DNA of 64,000 bases, taken from positions 5,089,001 through 5,153,000 of the forward strand of contig JAULJL010000010.1 of NCBI GenBank assembly GCA_030761205.1. Direction: 5' to 3'. Each line of letters begins with the position of its first letter. The first letter of the stretch is position 1. Positions 11,468-21,891 of the stretch are shown here, piece after piece. The translations under genes and the position numbers were made by a program. The notes beneath the pieces were generated by a model that ran no database searches, was not told the origin of the DNA, and saw nothing but the letters and a program-made list of their open reading frames with translations. The DNA comes from Fremontodendron californicum (taxonomy: Eukaryota > Streptophyta > Magnoliopsida > Malvales > Malvaceae).

Positions 11468-11665
11468 AAAATCCTAAATTCTTCCCCCCAAACATAATTC
11501 TTACATTGTCATTAATGTAATGCTATTAATCCCAAATGAAAGAATCATGGTAAGTGAAAAGAACTAATAAACAAAATAAACTTATGCAGCCTAAATGAAC
11601 TTAGAAACACTAAACACAATTAGCAAAGAAACATAAGAAAAAGATAAAGAAAAAGAGAGCAAATC
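11468..11665 (-). repeat. Direct repeat, upstream copy, flanking the ORF cassette
   Basis: It matches 9133-9345 in the same orientation, including the C-rich run, CTTACATTGTC and CCCAAATGAAAGAATC. The gag remnant lies beyond it (element-upstream) and the unknown ORF plus LOG-like ORF lie between the two copies. Confidence 0.75.
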
Positions 11666-11741
11666 TGAGGATGGCAGTTTGGCAATGCTTTCACTAATTA
11701 GGCTGCCTCCCCCAATTAGCACTTGATTGATTGTTTCCAGT

Positions 11742-12680
11742 CTAGCCAATTCCCCTTCTTGGCTTTTTAGGATCTTTTGGCTTAGACATGAAACTTCTCG
11801 GATTTTTGCGTTTTGGAGGAAGTTTTATTTGCAAAACAGCCAATGCATTCTCCCCCACACGTATTATTTCATCATTCTTGGTGGGGTATAGCTCTTTGAG
11901 GAATTGTGCATATCTTGGTACTTGTCTAATGGCATCCACAAGCAAGCTGTTTAAGGTTTCCAAAAATTGTTGTTCATGTTCCTCCTTCTTGGACTTTGCA
12001 AATCTGCTAGGAAAAAGTGGAGAAGGAACATTAGTAGAAATAAGAACCTTAAAAGCTACCTGAGGTGTCAAAGTACTCTCAATTTGAATGGTGGCTTCAT
12101 TATCCTCAAGAAGTGAATCCATCTTTGGTTTTGTCTCATCCTCATCTTGTTCCTCATTTCTCAAGGTCACAATAGTAGCATTCTCCTTTGGGTTAATCAC
12201 CGTTTGGGAAGGGAGTGCTAGAGATCTTTCTGCTACTAATTCCACCATACTACTAGCCAATAGGCTCATTTGCTTTTCCAAACTCTGGATGCTTGCCCTT
12301 GTTTCCTGTTGAAATTGCAAAGTATTAGTAACAAGAGAATCGACAAGATCTTCTAAAGAAGTACCTGAGTTTTGAGTCATATGTGGTGGTTGAAGAAGAT
12401 CTGGTTCTTGAGACCATGATTGATTGAAGCTAGATGGATGAGTGTAATTCGCATAAGGATTTACTTCTTGGTAATTTTTCGAGTAGCCATAATTAGTATG
12501 ATCCCACCATCCCTCATGGTAAATGTTTGAGTAATGATCATACTGTTGGTCTTCGAACACTTGATGGCCTTGACATCCTCCCATGGCCAATTGTTGAACT
12601 GGGGAGGTGAGCTTGGCTTGTTGATTCTCCATGTTCATGTATGCCACCAACTCTTCAAGTGTTAGATTGCTCAATTCCAT
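11742..12680 (-). pseudogene. Truncated Ty3-type (Athila/Tat-like) gag remnant
   Basis: This is a 312-residue open frame. The middle has the tryptophan/asparagine-rich region of plant Ty3 gag (SNIYHEGWWDHTNYG), followed by SLEDLVDSL, QFQQETRASIQSLEKQ and a coiled stretch. The end matches the region before the protease (PRYAQFLKEL, then LQIKLPPKRKNPRSF). The N-terminal retrotrans_gag domain, the zinc knuckle and the protease are missing. It is the first ORF after the 5' LTR and primer site. Whether this short product is made or useful is unknown; I class it as a remnant because core gag parts are absent. Confidence 0.75.
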
Positions 12681-12802
12681 CGTTTTTTTTTTCTTTTTTT
12701 TTTTTCAAAATTTGATAAGAAAAACCCGTATGTACAAGAAAATAAAACTCATTAGAACTGAAAATAAGAATAAACTAAGTAACAAATAAACTAAAAAAAC
12801 AA

Positions 12803-12820
12803 TCCCCGGCAACGGCGCCA
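12803..12820 (-). other. Primer-binding site of nested element (tRNA-Asp)
   Basis: On the minus strand TGGCGCCGTTGCCGGGGA begins 6 nt after the 5' LTR. It is the complement of the 3' end of plant tRNA-Asp (ending CGGCGCCA). Athila-type Ty3 elements commonly use this primer, which supports the classification from gag. Confidence 0.9.
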
Positions 12821-12826
12821 AAAATT

Positions 12827-14888
12827 TGATGCACCCAAAAGAGTGTATCTTATTTAACCTTGCACTAAAAAGATAAATTGTAAGTATAGTAGTTAGCAAG
12901 GGTCGAGTCCTCAGGGATTGGGTTTTAGTTTATAAGTTAATAGTTTAAAACTTAAATTCAAGAACAATAAAAGAAAAGGGGTTTTTGAAGCCAGATTTAA
13001 ACTAAAGTAAATAATAAGAATAAGATGCAAGGCGGTATAACCAGCCAATAAAAATATATATACTAAATTAGGCGGTATAACCAGCCAATAAAAATATATA
13101 TACTAAATTAGGCGGTATAACCAGCCAATAAAAATAAAACAAAGTTAATATACAAATTAGGCGGTATAACCAGCCAATAAAAATAAATATAAAAAATAAG
13201 CAAACTAAAAGTAAGAAAACAAGTAAGTAAGAAGAATCAAATATGAAAAATATGGTTAAGGTTTCATTCTCCACCACTAGACATCATTAAGAATCAATTT
13301 CAGATCTATCAATATCAACCAACTATCAAAGTTAACAACCGTAGATAACAACAAGCTCTGTTATCCCAATCTTTCCTTAGTTTGTCGTTAAATAGAACAA
13401 GCTCTCTATTTAATCTCTAACCATTAAACAACCTAGAATAAGCTCTCTAAATTCAATTTAATGGCAGCTTTATGATGAGAAAGATAGGTTGATCTAAGCA
13501 ACAAACACATAAGCTCGGATTGTTCAACTTAGGTTATGTTCCACTTTGCAATTATTGAAAACTTGACCATAATCATTAATCACAAATTGCCACTTATGAA
13601 TAGGAAATCAAGACAATTACACGGATCAAGACTCCTAAACTAGCAATAGATAATTATCAAGATCTATCTAGTTGTACACCTAAATAAATCAAGACAACAT
13701 CATGAACAATTCTTGTAGAAGAACATAAGCAACTTTGATAGAAAATTAATGATAGATAGAATCTGAAAATCAATCACAAAACATGTCTAGGGCTTTGAAA
13801 TCACCTTAACCAAATAGAAGTTTAGCCTAGCATAGGCATTGTAAACATAAACATAAAATTAAATAGAATCTAAGAAGAAAATAAAAAAAAGAAAGAAGAA
13901 GAAGAAGAATATTAATTATCCAACCTCTTGCTCTTTCTAAAGAAAAAGAAAACTAGAGAAAAGAAAGAAGAAGAAAACTTAGAGAATTTTATTACAATGG
14001 CTAATATCCTACCTATGTACAATATCATCCTCTACAATCATCCAAGGCCCTCTATTTATACACATTTTGGAGGGCTAAATGACAAGAGACAAGCTTTACA
14101 AATTTCAAAGGTAGGTATAATAGGTGGGTGAATTTTTCTAACAATTTTCGTCATATTGTATGACAATTTTGATCAGCCAACTTGATGGTCGATTTCGTCA
14201 ATGTTGGAGGCCTGATCTGATCACATGGTCTTCTAGAAAAAGGTTCCCCTACCAGTCACGGATCCATAGCCGTTGGAATCAGCTCATTTGCTGATGTGGA
14301 TAAGCAGATATGGGCAAAATACGAAAACAGGTCAGCACAGACGTCATTGCACATCAGCCAACTTGATGGTCGATTTCGTCAATATTAGAGGCCTGATCTG
14401 ATCATATGGTCTTCTAGACAAAGGTTCCCGTATCAGTTACGGATCCATAGCCATTGGAATCAGCTCATTTGCTGATGTGGATAAGCAGATATGGGCAAAA
14501 TACGAAAACAGGTCAGCACAGACGTCATTGCACATCAGCCAACTTGATGGTCGATTTCACTAGGGAAAACGACTCCGTTTCAAGAAGTGTAAAACATGAA
14601 AAAGATAGATATGCCTCTTAGCTTTGCACGGCTACAAATTTCAGCCTTATTGCTTCAGTGAAACTCTAGATATAGCTGATATGGAAAAAGGTGTCGGAAC
14701 TGGAACTGAACTGGATTTGCCCTTAATTCTAGTAATCTGAAATCACTCAAAAAAACTTGTGAAAAACACCAAATTACATAAAAATATAAAAGATCATAAA
14801 CACAATTAGACTAAACAATAATAACTCGTATTTGACACAAAACAATAATAAAACATAACTAAAAACTATATAATTATACGAGTTATCA
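12827..14888 (-). repeat. 5' LTR of nested element
   Basis: It is 2062 bp, differing from the left LTR at about 7 positions noted by eye. It has the same internal 41-bp and 181-bp tandem repeats. Its orientation as the 5' LTR follows from the adjacent primer site. Confidence 0.95.
14053..14060 (-). promoter_or_regulatory. TATA box in 5' LTR of nested element
   Basis: On the minus strand GTGTATAAATAGAGGGCC is a strong plant TATA context, so it is the likely start of element transcription. The R region would begin about 25-35 bp downstream. Confidence 0.6.
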
Positions 14889-14893
14889 CCTTG

Positions 14894-16063
14894 GACATGG
14901 TAAACATCTTGTAGTGGTACCTGATTATGACTATATCGAGGTGCTACTACCGTCTTACCGATGTGAGTAATCGGTAATCTTGAATTATCAGCTGTCACAA
15001 CAATGCGATTTCCCTTGTATTCTGACAGGTTCTGCAACTTCTGTTTATCGCCTGTCATGTGATTTGAGCAACCTGAATCGACAATCCAGTCATTCTCATA
15101 GTCAATTCGGTCAGCCGTTGTTACTGTGAGAGCTAACTCTTCCTCTTCCATAGCAAAAAATGCTTCAGCGTCCCAATCATCTTCGCTTTTCTCCTTTGTA
15201 CTAGAAGTAGCAGCATTGCTCTCAGCGGGCCTTTTGTTAAACCAACAATCTTTTGCCATGTGACCTTTCTTGTCACAGTTGTAACAGTTACCTTCAAATC
15301 TTTTATTGTTGCTACGATTCTTTGAAGACCCCCCTGGACGAGAGCTCCCTTCTCCTTGATGACTTTTTGTCTTGTCACCATACTTTTTAGATCCACCACC
15401 GACGTGCTGTTTGAATTTGCCTTTGCTTTTGTTGGTGTAGAGTGTTTCCTCTTCACTTTTCAACGAGACCCCTCCCATTTGCTTGGCCATAGATTCTTGA
15501 CCAACAAGCAAATTTTCAAACTCTACAAGTGATGGTTGAGTTGGCCATCCTTGTATAGCGGCAACGAAGCTGCGATATTCGGGTCTCAAACCATGGATAA
15601 TTATTCTTTTTACCCTGGTATCTCCAATAGCAGCTGTAGGATCTAAATCAGAAATTTCACGGCATAACGTTTTTACCTTGTGAAAGTATTGAGCAATCGG
15701 TATATCCCGTTGTGCAACTGATAACAATTCATTCTCAAGAAGTTGAAGTCTTGTGTCATTCTTTCTCGAAAAGAGTGCATCTAAAGTATCCCACGCTTCT
15801 TTTGGCGTTTCTAGCTTTTGTATGTGTTCCAACATTTCTTCTTCAACTGTGGTCTTAAGGGCAAACATGGCTTTACCCACTTTAATCTTCCATTTGCGCA
15901 AGGTTCCTTGAGCATCTTCTTGCTCGGGCTTCGTAACTTCACTACCACCAACGACTTCCCAAAGGTCTTGACCTTGTAGGTAAGACATCATACACGTCTT
16001 CCACGTGTTGTAATTTTTGTGGTTGAGCTTCTTGATTCCTCCAACTACTTGAAGATCACCCAT
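14894..16063 (-). pseudogene. Copia gag-protease portion, interrupted
   Basis: About 390 residues from the methionine at 16063 to the insertion point. The gag part is of the UBN2 type (KLNHKNYNTWKTCM near 12-25). The zinc knuckle CYNCDKKGHMAKDC is at 260-273. The aspartic protease active site WIVDSGCSNHMTG is at 326-338 (DSG at 329-331). The frame then runs into the nested LTR and stops. Integrase and RT continue at 5554 on the other side of the nested element. No other lesion was noticed, so the copia copy was probably coding-competent when the nested element landed. Confidence 0.95.
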
Positions 16064-16318
16064 CGTGTCGGCAAGACTCTAACAATACCGAACAAGCTTG
16101 ATTTTGAGACACAAACTTGTAGAGTACAAACTCCTCACGACTCAAGAACGCTCAAACCAAAAATAGTACCTGAATAACTATTTCACCGTGAACAGTACCG
16201 TATACGTGAATAGTATCGTATACCATATACTTGAATAAAACTCGTATATGTTAAGAATTACTATAAAAGTATATAGTGACACGTGTGAATAGTAACTATG
16301 GTAGTAACTCACAACCTA

Positions 16319-16330
16319 GCTCTGATACCA
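16319..16330 (-). other. Primer-binding site of outer copia element (initiator tRNA-Met)
   Basis: On the minus strand TGGTATCAGAGC lies 2 nt after the 5' LTR. This is the standard primer site of plant copia elements. Confidence 0.93.
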
Positions 16331-16332
16331 AT

Positions 16333-16771
16333 TGTTGAGAAAAACTTAGAGTAGATAACTCTAATTTTACCACTCAAAGAAGAAAGTTTAGATTTTAGGA
16401 AAACTCACAAATGCTCACACTTCACTCTAGACTACACTCTTTAGAGAAGAACTCCTTAGGAAAACTTAGAACTTTTATTGCTTATTGAAGCTTACTACTT
16501 GATGATTTACAAATGCAAGGGAGGGGGTATTTATACAATACCAAGACAAACACAAGCCACACAAATATAAAATCTAAATAAATTACAACCACCCATTGTT
16601 GTTTAATAACAACCACACATTTAAATCACACAACTACAACCACACATTAGACCACACAACTACAACCACGCATTAAACCACACAACTACAACCACACATT
16701 AAACCACACAATTGCAACCACACATTGTTAGGCTTTTATTTTTCCTTGGGCTGGTATTGGACAATTTAACA
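16333..16771 (-). repeat. 5' LTR of outer copia element
   Basis: It is 439 bp, near-identical to 2189-2628, with TG...CA ends. It carries the same short ACCACACATT-type tandem repeats. Confidence 0.96.
16528..16535 (-). promoter_or_regulatory. TATA box in 5' LTR of outer copia element
   Basis: On the minus strand TTGTATAAATACCCCC gives a canonical TATAAATA, well placed inside the 5' LTR. Confidence 0.6.
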
Positions 16772-16778
16772 CACTCTT

Positions 16779-17290
16779 TATGAGGAGTGGTTGAATGGTT
16801 AAGGGTCTATCTGTATGAGTGGTGTTGGTTTTGGTGAGATTGAAAATAATGGTGGCGGTGAGATTAGTTATTACAACGGTGAGATTGGATATTATATTGC
16901 TGAAATTAAAATCAATGATATAATATGTGTTTGGATAACAAAGCAACGATGGCAGTGAGAAGGGAATAAAAAATTATCATTAAGGACATTAATTTAAGAG
17001 TGTATTGATACATTATTTTTTATGTGTATTTTAATAATTTTCAATATTTAAAATTTTAATACATATTATTTTATATATATTTATTTAAATATTTTAATTA
17101 ATTAACTAATTATTATATAAATTTATTTATTATATTAAATAAAAAATTTAAAATTCTTTAAATAAATTAACAAAACAAAAAAAATTAAATAATAAATAAT
17201 TTAAAACTTTTAAATAAAAAATTAATTAAAAATAAAAAATAATTGTTAAAAAAAGACTAAATGAGTATTTTAATCCTCGTCGCTAAATGA
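16779..17290 (-). mobile_element. Dispersed MITE-like repeat copy, inverted, ends unclear
   Basis: Repeated GGTGAGATT blocks and GTGTTTGGATAACAAAG match, in reverse complement, the right parts of the repeats at 951-1697 and 35100-35690. An AT-rich half follows, as in those copies. No TSD could be set. Confidence 0.45.
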
Positions 17291-18397
17291 GTATTTTAAC
17301 GCAAAAGTCTCCCATTTTACTTTTGGGTTTTCTATGCGGTGGAATCCCAAAAAATATCTACGTCTTAAATTCTTAACCTAGTGCAATTTTGGGAGACAAA
17401 ATCATTTGAATACTAACTCAAGTCTTAATGAGTAACTCAATTTTATTTTTAAGTTAGTTGGACTCGAAATTGAATGTGGAATATTCTTACGTGTTTAATA
17501 CGTGTATATTTAATTTTTTTATTTAATTTTATTTTTTTTAAGTATTTAAAAATATAATCTCACATTCATGCTCATCAAATATGTATTACTATTAACACAA
17601 GTAATTAAAAAAATAAAATAAAGAATCATAGTACCATAAATCTCATTTATATGAAGATTGAAAAGTTTAAAATCACTTTTTTTAGTCTATATGGAATAAT
17701 AGAATTTAAACTTGAAATCTCATTTTTGTATTTTGAAAGAAAAGTATGGATCCATAAGTTTATTATCTTGAAGAAAAACTACTTGCATTTCATGAAACCA
17801 AAGCTACAAAATTTGAGATTCCATTTTACTAACTTTTTTACACGTTGGATCACCTTAGAGAACAGTAAATAGATTTAGCAATGCCTCTAGATTTTTAGTG
17901 TCTTGTCTTAGTACAAGAGATGTTGAAAGATTCTAGGTATTATTTCCTTGATTTGTATATGCTAACCACCTAGCCCTAGCTTGTTGTCCTACAACTGAAA
18001 TGGTGCATCCTTCAAACTCAGCTAACCTCAATTTTGCTGTTTTTTCCTTCATTTTGTTCCCAATATTTGACAGATCTAATTCCCAAAGGCAGCTGTTATA
18101 TATATATATATATATATATATAAAGAAAGTCGTAAAAAAAAATTGCAATTAATAAAATTCAAAATTTAAATCATCTCTTAAAAATGATTATACGATGGAC
18201 CGGATTAAGATCAAGTTTGCTGTTTTATAACTTGAAGGACAATATGATGAAAGCAAAGCCCATGGCATGTCCCCCGCCATCTCAATAGCTTTTCACAGCT
18301 GCCATGGCTTCTATAATAGTCGGGTCAGAGTCTCAGAGACTCTATCCACTGCAGTAATAGAAGCACCGAAAACAAAACCAGATTCGTCTCGGCACAG
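17291..18397. other. Intergenic DNA with (AT)n microsatellite
   Basis: No gene is recognised. A perfect (TA)n run of about 12 units lies at 18098-18121. Short open frames here have no motif support. Confidence 0.5.
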
Positions 18398-18640
18398 TGT
18401 CACGGTTGCAAGATATTGACTGTTTTGGTCCAGTGGACGTCACAGTTTTATTCACAAAAAACGTCTCATAAGTTAAAAATAGTGTGAACACTTATATAGT
18501 CGGTTGATGTGCTGATACCAAATGTCACGGTCCACACCAACCTGTAAGATATTGTCCGTTTCGATCCATTGGACCTCACGGTTTTGTTCAAAAAACATCT
18601 CACAAGTTGAAGATGATATAAACACTTATATACTCAATTG
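18398..18640. repeat. Imperfect tandem pair, unit about 125 bp
   Basis: Two units share, in order, TGTCACGGT, AAGATATTG, CAGTGGAC/CATTGGAC, a (CA)AAAAAC run, TCTCA(C/T)AAGTT and AACACTTATATA. They start near 18398 and 18522. They may be a fragment of a dispersed plant repeat; no terminal structures are seen. Confidence 0.65.
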
Positions 18641-19822
18641 AATTTTAATACACAGTGGGATTTATAACTTCACTCTAAAATCATGACATACAGGCAGACC
18701 ACTCCTACCCCACCTGGCGCAGTAGAGTTGAAAATTGGCTACCAAAGATTCCAAAACCAGTAACCACCAAATGAAGAAGAAGAGCCTCTTCCAGGCCAGG
18801 CCAGGCCAGACAAGGCACCTTGAATTTCAATTTTCAGCCAAGTTGTCAGATATAGTTGCCACTTGCCAGCCATCTCCACTCGTTCCTTACAAACAATCAC
18901 CCAAAACAGTCAGCTTACTCTAGTCTACAAGATTTTCATTTGGAACAAAAGAATCTGTTTATACATTTAGCACAGATTTTTTTATAGATCTATGTACGGA
19001 TTGAATCGAATTGTGATTCGATTTTTTTTTTAAAGTTCGTTTCAAGTCGAGTTCGGGCCAATTCAAAAATACATTTCACTGTTTAAAAAATATTAAAAAT
19101 TTATTTTTATATATTTTATAATTAAATTTAAATAAAAATATTTTTTTATTTAATAAATAATAATTTAGACCGAATCGAACCAATCTAAATTACGAAAATC
19201 TTTAAGCAGATCCAATCCAATTCGAGTCAGACTCAAACGTTTTAAAATTTTACAACTATTTGGTGGTTCAATATATTTAGTGGGTAAAATATAATACTTG
19301 GTGTTCAAATTCTTTTTTATTTTTCTTAATCAAGAGGGAACCACAAGTAATACAATTTTTTAAAATAAATTTAAATTAACAACAAATACATTAAAATCAA
19401 AGTTTTTTCTTCTAAAATTCTACGAAAATAAAAAAGAAACATACAAAATGAGATGAAAAGAGTAATTTTTAATTCTATAATGATATTAAATCACGTATAA
19501 ATTAAAATTAAACCATTTGACTTATTTATACTTTGAAAATATGTATTTTAAAAGATTTTGTATTTAAAAATTATAATTTAAAAATATATTGCTATTTTTT
19601 TTAATATGAAAAGATACCAAATTTTGTTATTGTCCTAAACTATTAATTCATCATCTATGTTTATAAATGACTAAATTTGTAATCTTTATTAAAAAAATTT
19701 AATTCTAATATATTAGTCTTTATTAATTCTAAATGGTAGCTTATCAGTTACGAATCTATGGAAGTGAATCTTATATAAAAAAAATTGACTTTAAATTTAT
19801 ATTGGCATTAGATGTGTATTTA
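18641..19822. other. Intergenic DNA
   Basis: AT-rich with no recognised gene. Around 18990-19240 GAATCGAA and TTCGATTC-type strings occur in both orientations, possibly an old foldback remnant. Confidence 0.4.
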
Positions 19823-20016
19823 TTAAATTTTATGTTGTTTTTTTTTTTTTTTTTTAAGTTTCTATTTTATTCATAATTCTCAATCCTTATCTAATTAACT
19901 CACATGAGTAAGACATTATGTGTCTAAGCTCTCTCGAACTCGCAACTTTCAAGAGTCTGTCAACAACATACATGTCATCTGTGCTAATATTCCGATGGCT
20001 TAAATTTTATGTTGTT
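19823..20016 (-). mobile_element. SINE-like retroposon with 17-bp target-site duplication
   Basis: An exact 17-bp repeat TTAAATTTTATGTTGTT flanks the insert (19823-19839 and 20000-20016). On the minus strand the insert is about 160 bp, begins AGCCATCGGAATATTAG, contains a B-box-like GCGAGTTCGAGAGAG and ends in a poly-A run (poly-T at about 19840-19855). This is the hallmark of LINE-driven retroposition of a Pol III-type SINE. The family was not identified. Confidence 0.8.
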
Positions 20017-20971
20017 AAATATATAGAGAAGGAAATGTTAATCAATGACATTAAGTGTTGGTTAAGATAATATTTATAAAAAAATATAATTAATTTATTA
20101 TTGTTTTTAAATTTAGTAAAAATAATATATTAAATAAAAAAATTAAAATGATAAATAAATAATCCTTAACGTCTAGGCACCTATTAAGCGAATCTACAGA
20201 AAAATTATCTCATCTAACGTAAATTGAGTTTTAAAATTTTACATCTAGAGTAGAGTTAATAGAGTGACACATACATTTAGGATATATTTAAAAAAAAGGA
20301 TTTTGCTAATGAGGACATTTGTTAAAGTTAGTTAATATATTATTTATAGTAAAAATTTTGTATTAAATGCAATAGTTGATAACTTCATTTATCATTTTCA
20401 ATGTATTGAATGAAGATATTACTATATGTGATAACCTTAAAGAGTGATCTTAGAGCACTCGTTAACAAAATCCTTAAAAAAAATTAAAAGATAAAACATA
20501 TGTCAATTTTTTAGTCTTGCTTATAAAATTTTAAAAAAAAAATTCTATTATTAATGTATCAAAAATAAATTCAAATATATATTTAAAATTCTCAAATTCC
20601 ATAAATCTTCTTCTACTAAAAAGAAAAAAAAAAGGTTTAAGACAAAATAGATAATAAATGAATAAAGACAGTCAAGAAAATATTCACCTTTCCCTACAAA
20701 AATATCATTTCTCTAACAGCAAGCAAAAAACCAGACAGTGGCTAAGCATCAATTTATCTGACGTCTATCTACCCAGCATAGCATCCCACCATCAGTAGAG
20801 TCTCAAGACTCACAAGAGTGTTAAATTCCCACTCCCCCACTGTTACAACAAAATATAATAAAAAAAAAAAAACCCAACATTTTCTCATTCAATTATTTAC
20901 TTTTCTTTCACGTTTCTCTCTCTCTTTTTCCTTGTTCTTTCTGTAGTCTTCTACTGCCACTTTAGCTCTAA

Positions 20972-21003
<32 letters not shown>

Positions 21004-21891
21004 GTTCTTTCAGCTCTCTCTCTCTTTTTAACCTTTGTTTCTGGCGGATGAACCGGGGTGTATGCAGATCCAGGAAAAAACCCAACTTCTGGTAAAATCT
21101 TTTTGTTCTTATGCTTCTTTTCTTTCTCTTTTTCTTGCTATCTGTAAAGTGTAAACTAGTACATGTTTTCATTTTCTTTTGTCAGTTTTACTTTTTCTTG
21201 TTAAAAGAAAAAAAAAAAAATTGTGCTACAGTGTTACTGCATTGACTTATTTAGTGATGTTAATTCGGATAAAATGATGTTAATTTTCTTGCTTCTCCTC
21301 TGTGATCTATATTTCTAAGCATTAGTTAGACCTCTTGGTTTGTTGGGTAAAAGTTCTTCCTGTTTCGTTTTATTATTTTTTTTTATTGCATAATTGGTTT
21401 CTTTTAGCTGTTTCTTGATCTGGGTATCGTTTATTTTCATAGCTACTTGATCAATGTGCTTGGAATAGAAAATTATAAAAGGTGTGTGGATTTGGGTTTC
21501 TAGATGCTTGAAAAGACTATAGCTTGTGGTCTTCAGGTAAAGTATTTATTCTTGGGTCTTCATTTTCAATCATCTTTCTCTTTAAAGCTCGCCTCTTTAC
21601 TAGGAAACCCAGATTTTATTGATTGTTATTGTTCCAATTCTTTTTTCATTACTATTAGGCATTTGCTTTTGCTAATAATTTAGGCCCCATTTCCATTGGC
21701 TTCTGATGAGCTACATGTATCTTTATTTTCTTTCTACTAGAAGATTATGGTTGATTGTCAATTAGCTTCTGTCTTATTGCTTATTTTAGGACTCATAATA
21801 TTCAGTGATTTGTTTAGAGAACCATTTTTATGGCTTACTGTTTGCAGCTTCATAGTTGGTTATGCTTTAGCAGGAAGGGAAGCAGGATTAG
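20017..21891 (+). promoter_or_regulatory. Upstream region and probable 5' leader of the FBW2-like gene
   Basis: The first 800 bp are AT-rich without genes. A TATA-like AAATATAATAAAA lies near 20850, followed by pyrimidine-rich sequence with a (CT)n run at 20970-20998 typical of plant leaders. A leader intron is plausible: a GTAAAATC donor-like site after CAACTTCTG near 21090 and an acceptor TTTGCAG just before 21848. All of this is inferred from motifs, without transcript evidence. Confidence 0.4.

Larger units (their letters stand above)
5555..14893 (-). mobile_element. Nested large non-autonomous Ty3-type LTR element carrying a LOG-like ORF
   Basis: Two LTRs of 2062 bp each (5560-7621, 12827-14888) begin TGATGCACCC and end GAGTTATCA. 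Outside them the host copia sequence is duplicated as CCTTG (5555-5559, 14889-14893). A primer-binding site complementary to the 3' end of tRNA-Asp lies at 12803-12820. Internal DNA is 5205 bp and has a gag remnant of the Athila/Tat kind but no protease, RT, RNase H or integrase, so movement would depend on proteins supplied in trans. By eye the LTRs differ at about 7 of 2062 positions, which makes the insertion very young. It carries two further sense ORFs (178 residues, and an intact LOG family protein). This matches the LARD category with added cellular genes. Confidence 0.95.
2184..16776 (-). mobile_element. Outer Ty1/copia LTR retrotransposon, split by a nested element
   Basis: Two LTRs of 440 and 439 bp (2189-2628 and 16333-16771) start TGTTGAG and end TTTAACA on the plus strand. 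They are flanked on both outer sides by the same 5-bp duplication CACTC (2184-2188, 16772-16776). The primer-binding site next to the right LTR and the purine tract next to the left LTR show that it is transcribed on the minus strand. Gene order gag-protease-integrase-RT-RNase H is the Ty1/copia order. The LTRs differ at about six positions by eye, so the insertion is not ancient. The coding region is cut between protease and integrase by a second element at 5560-14888. Confidence 0.97.
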
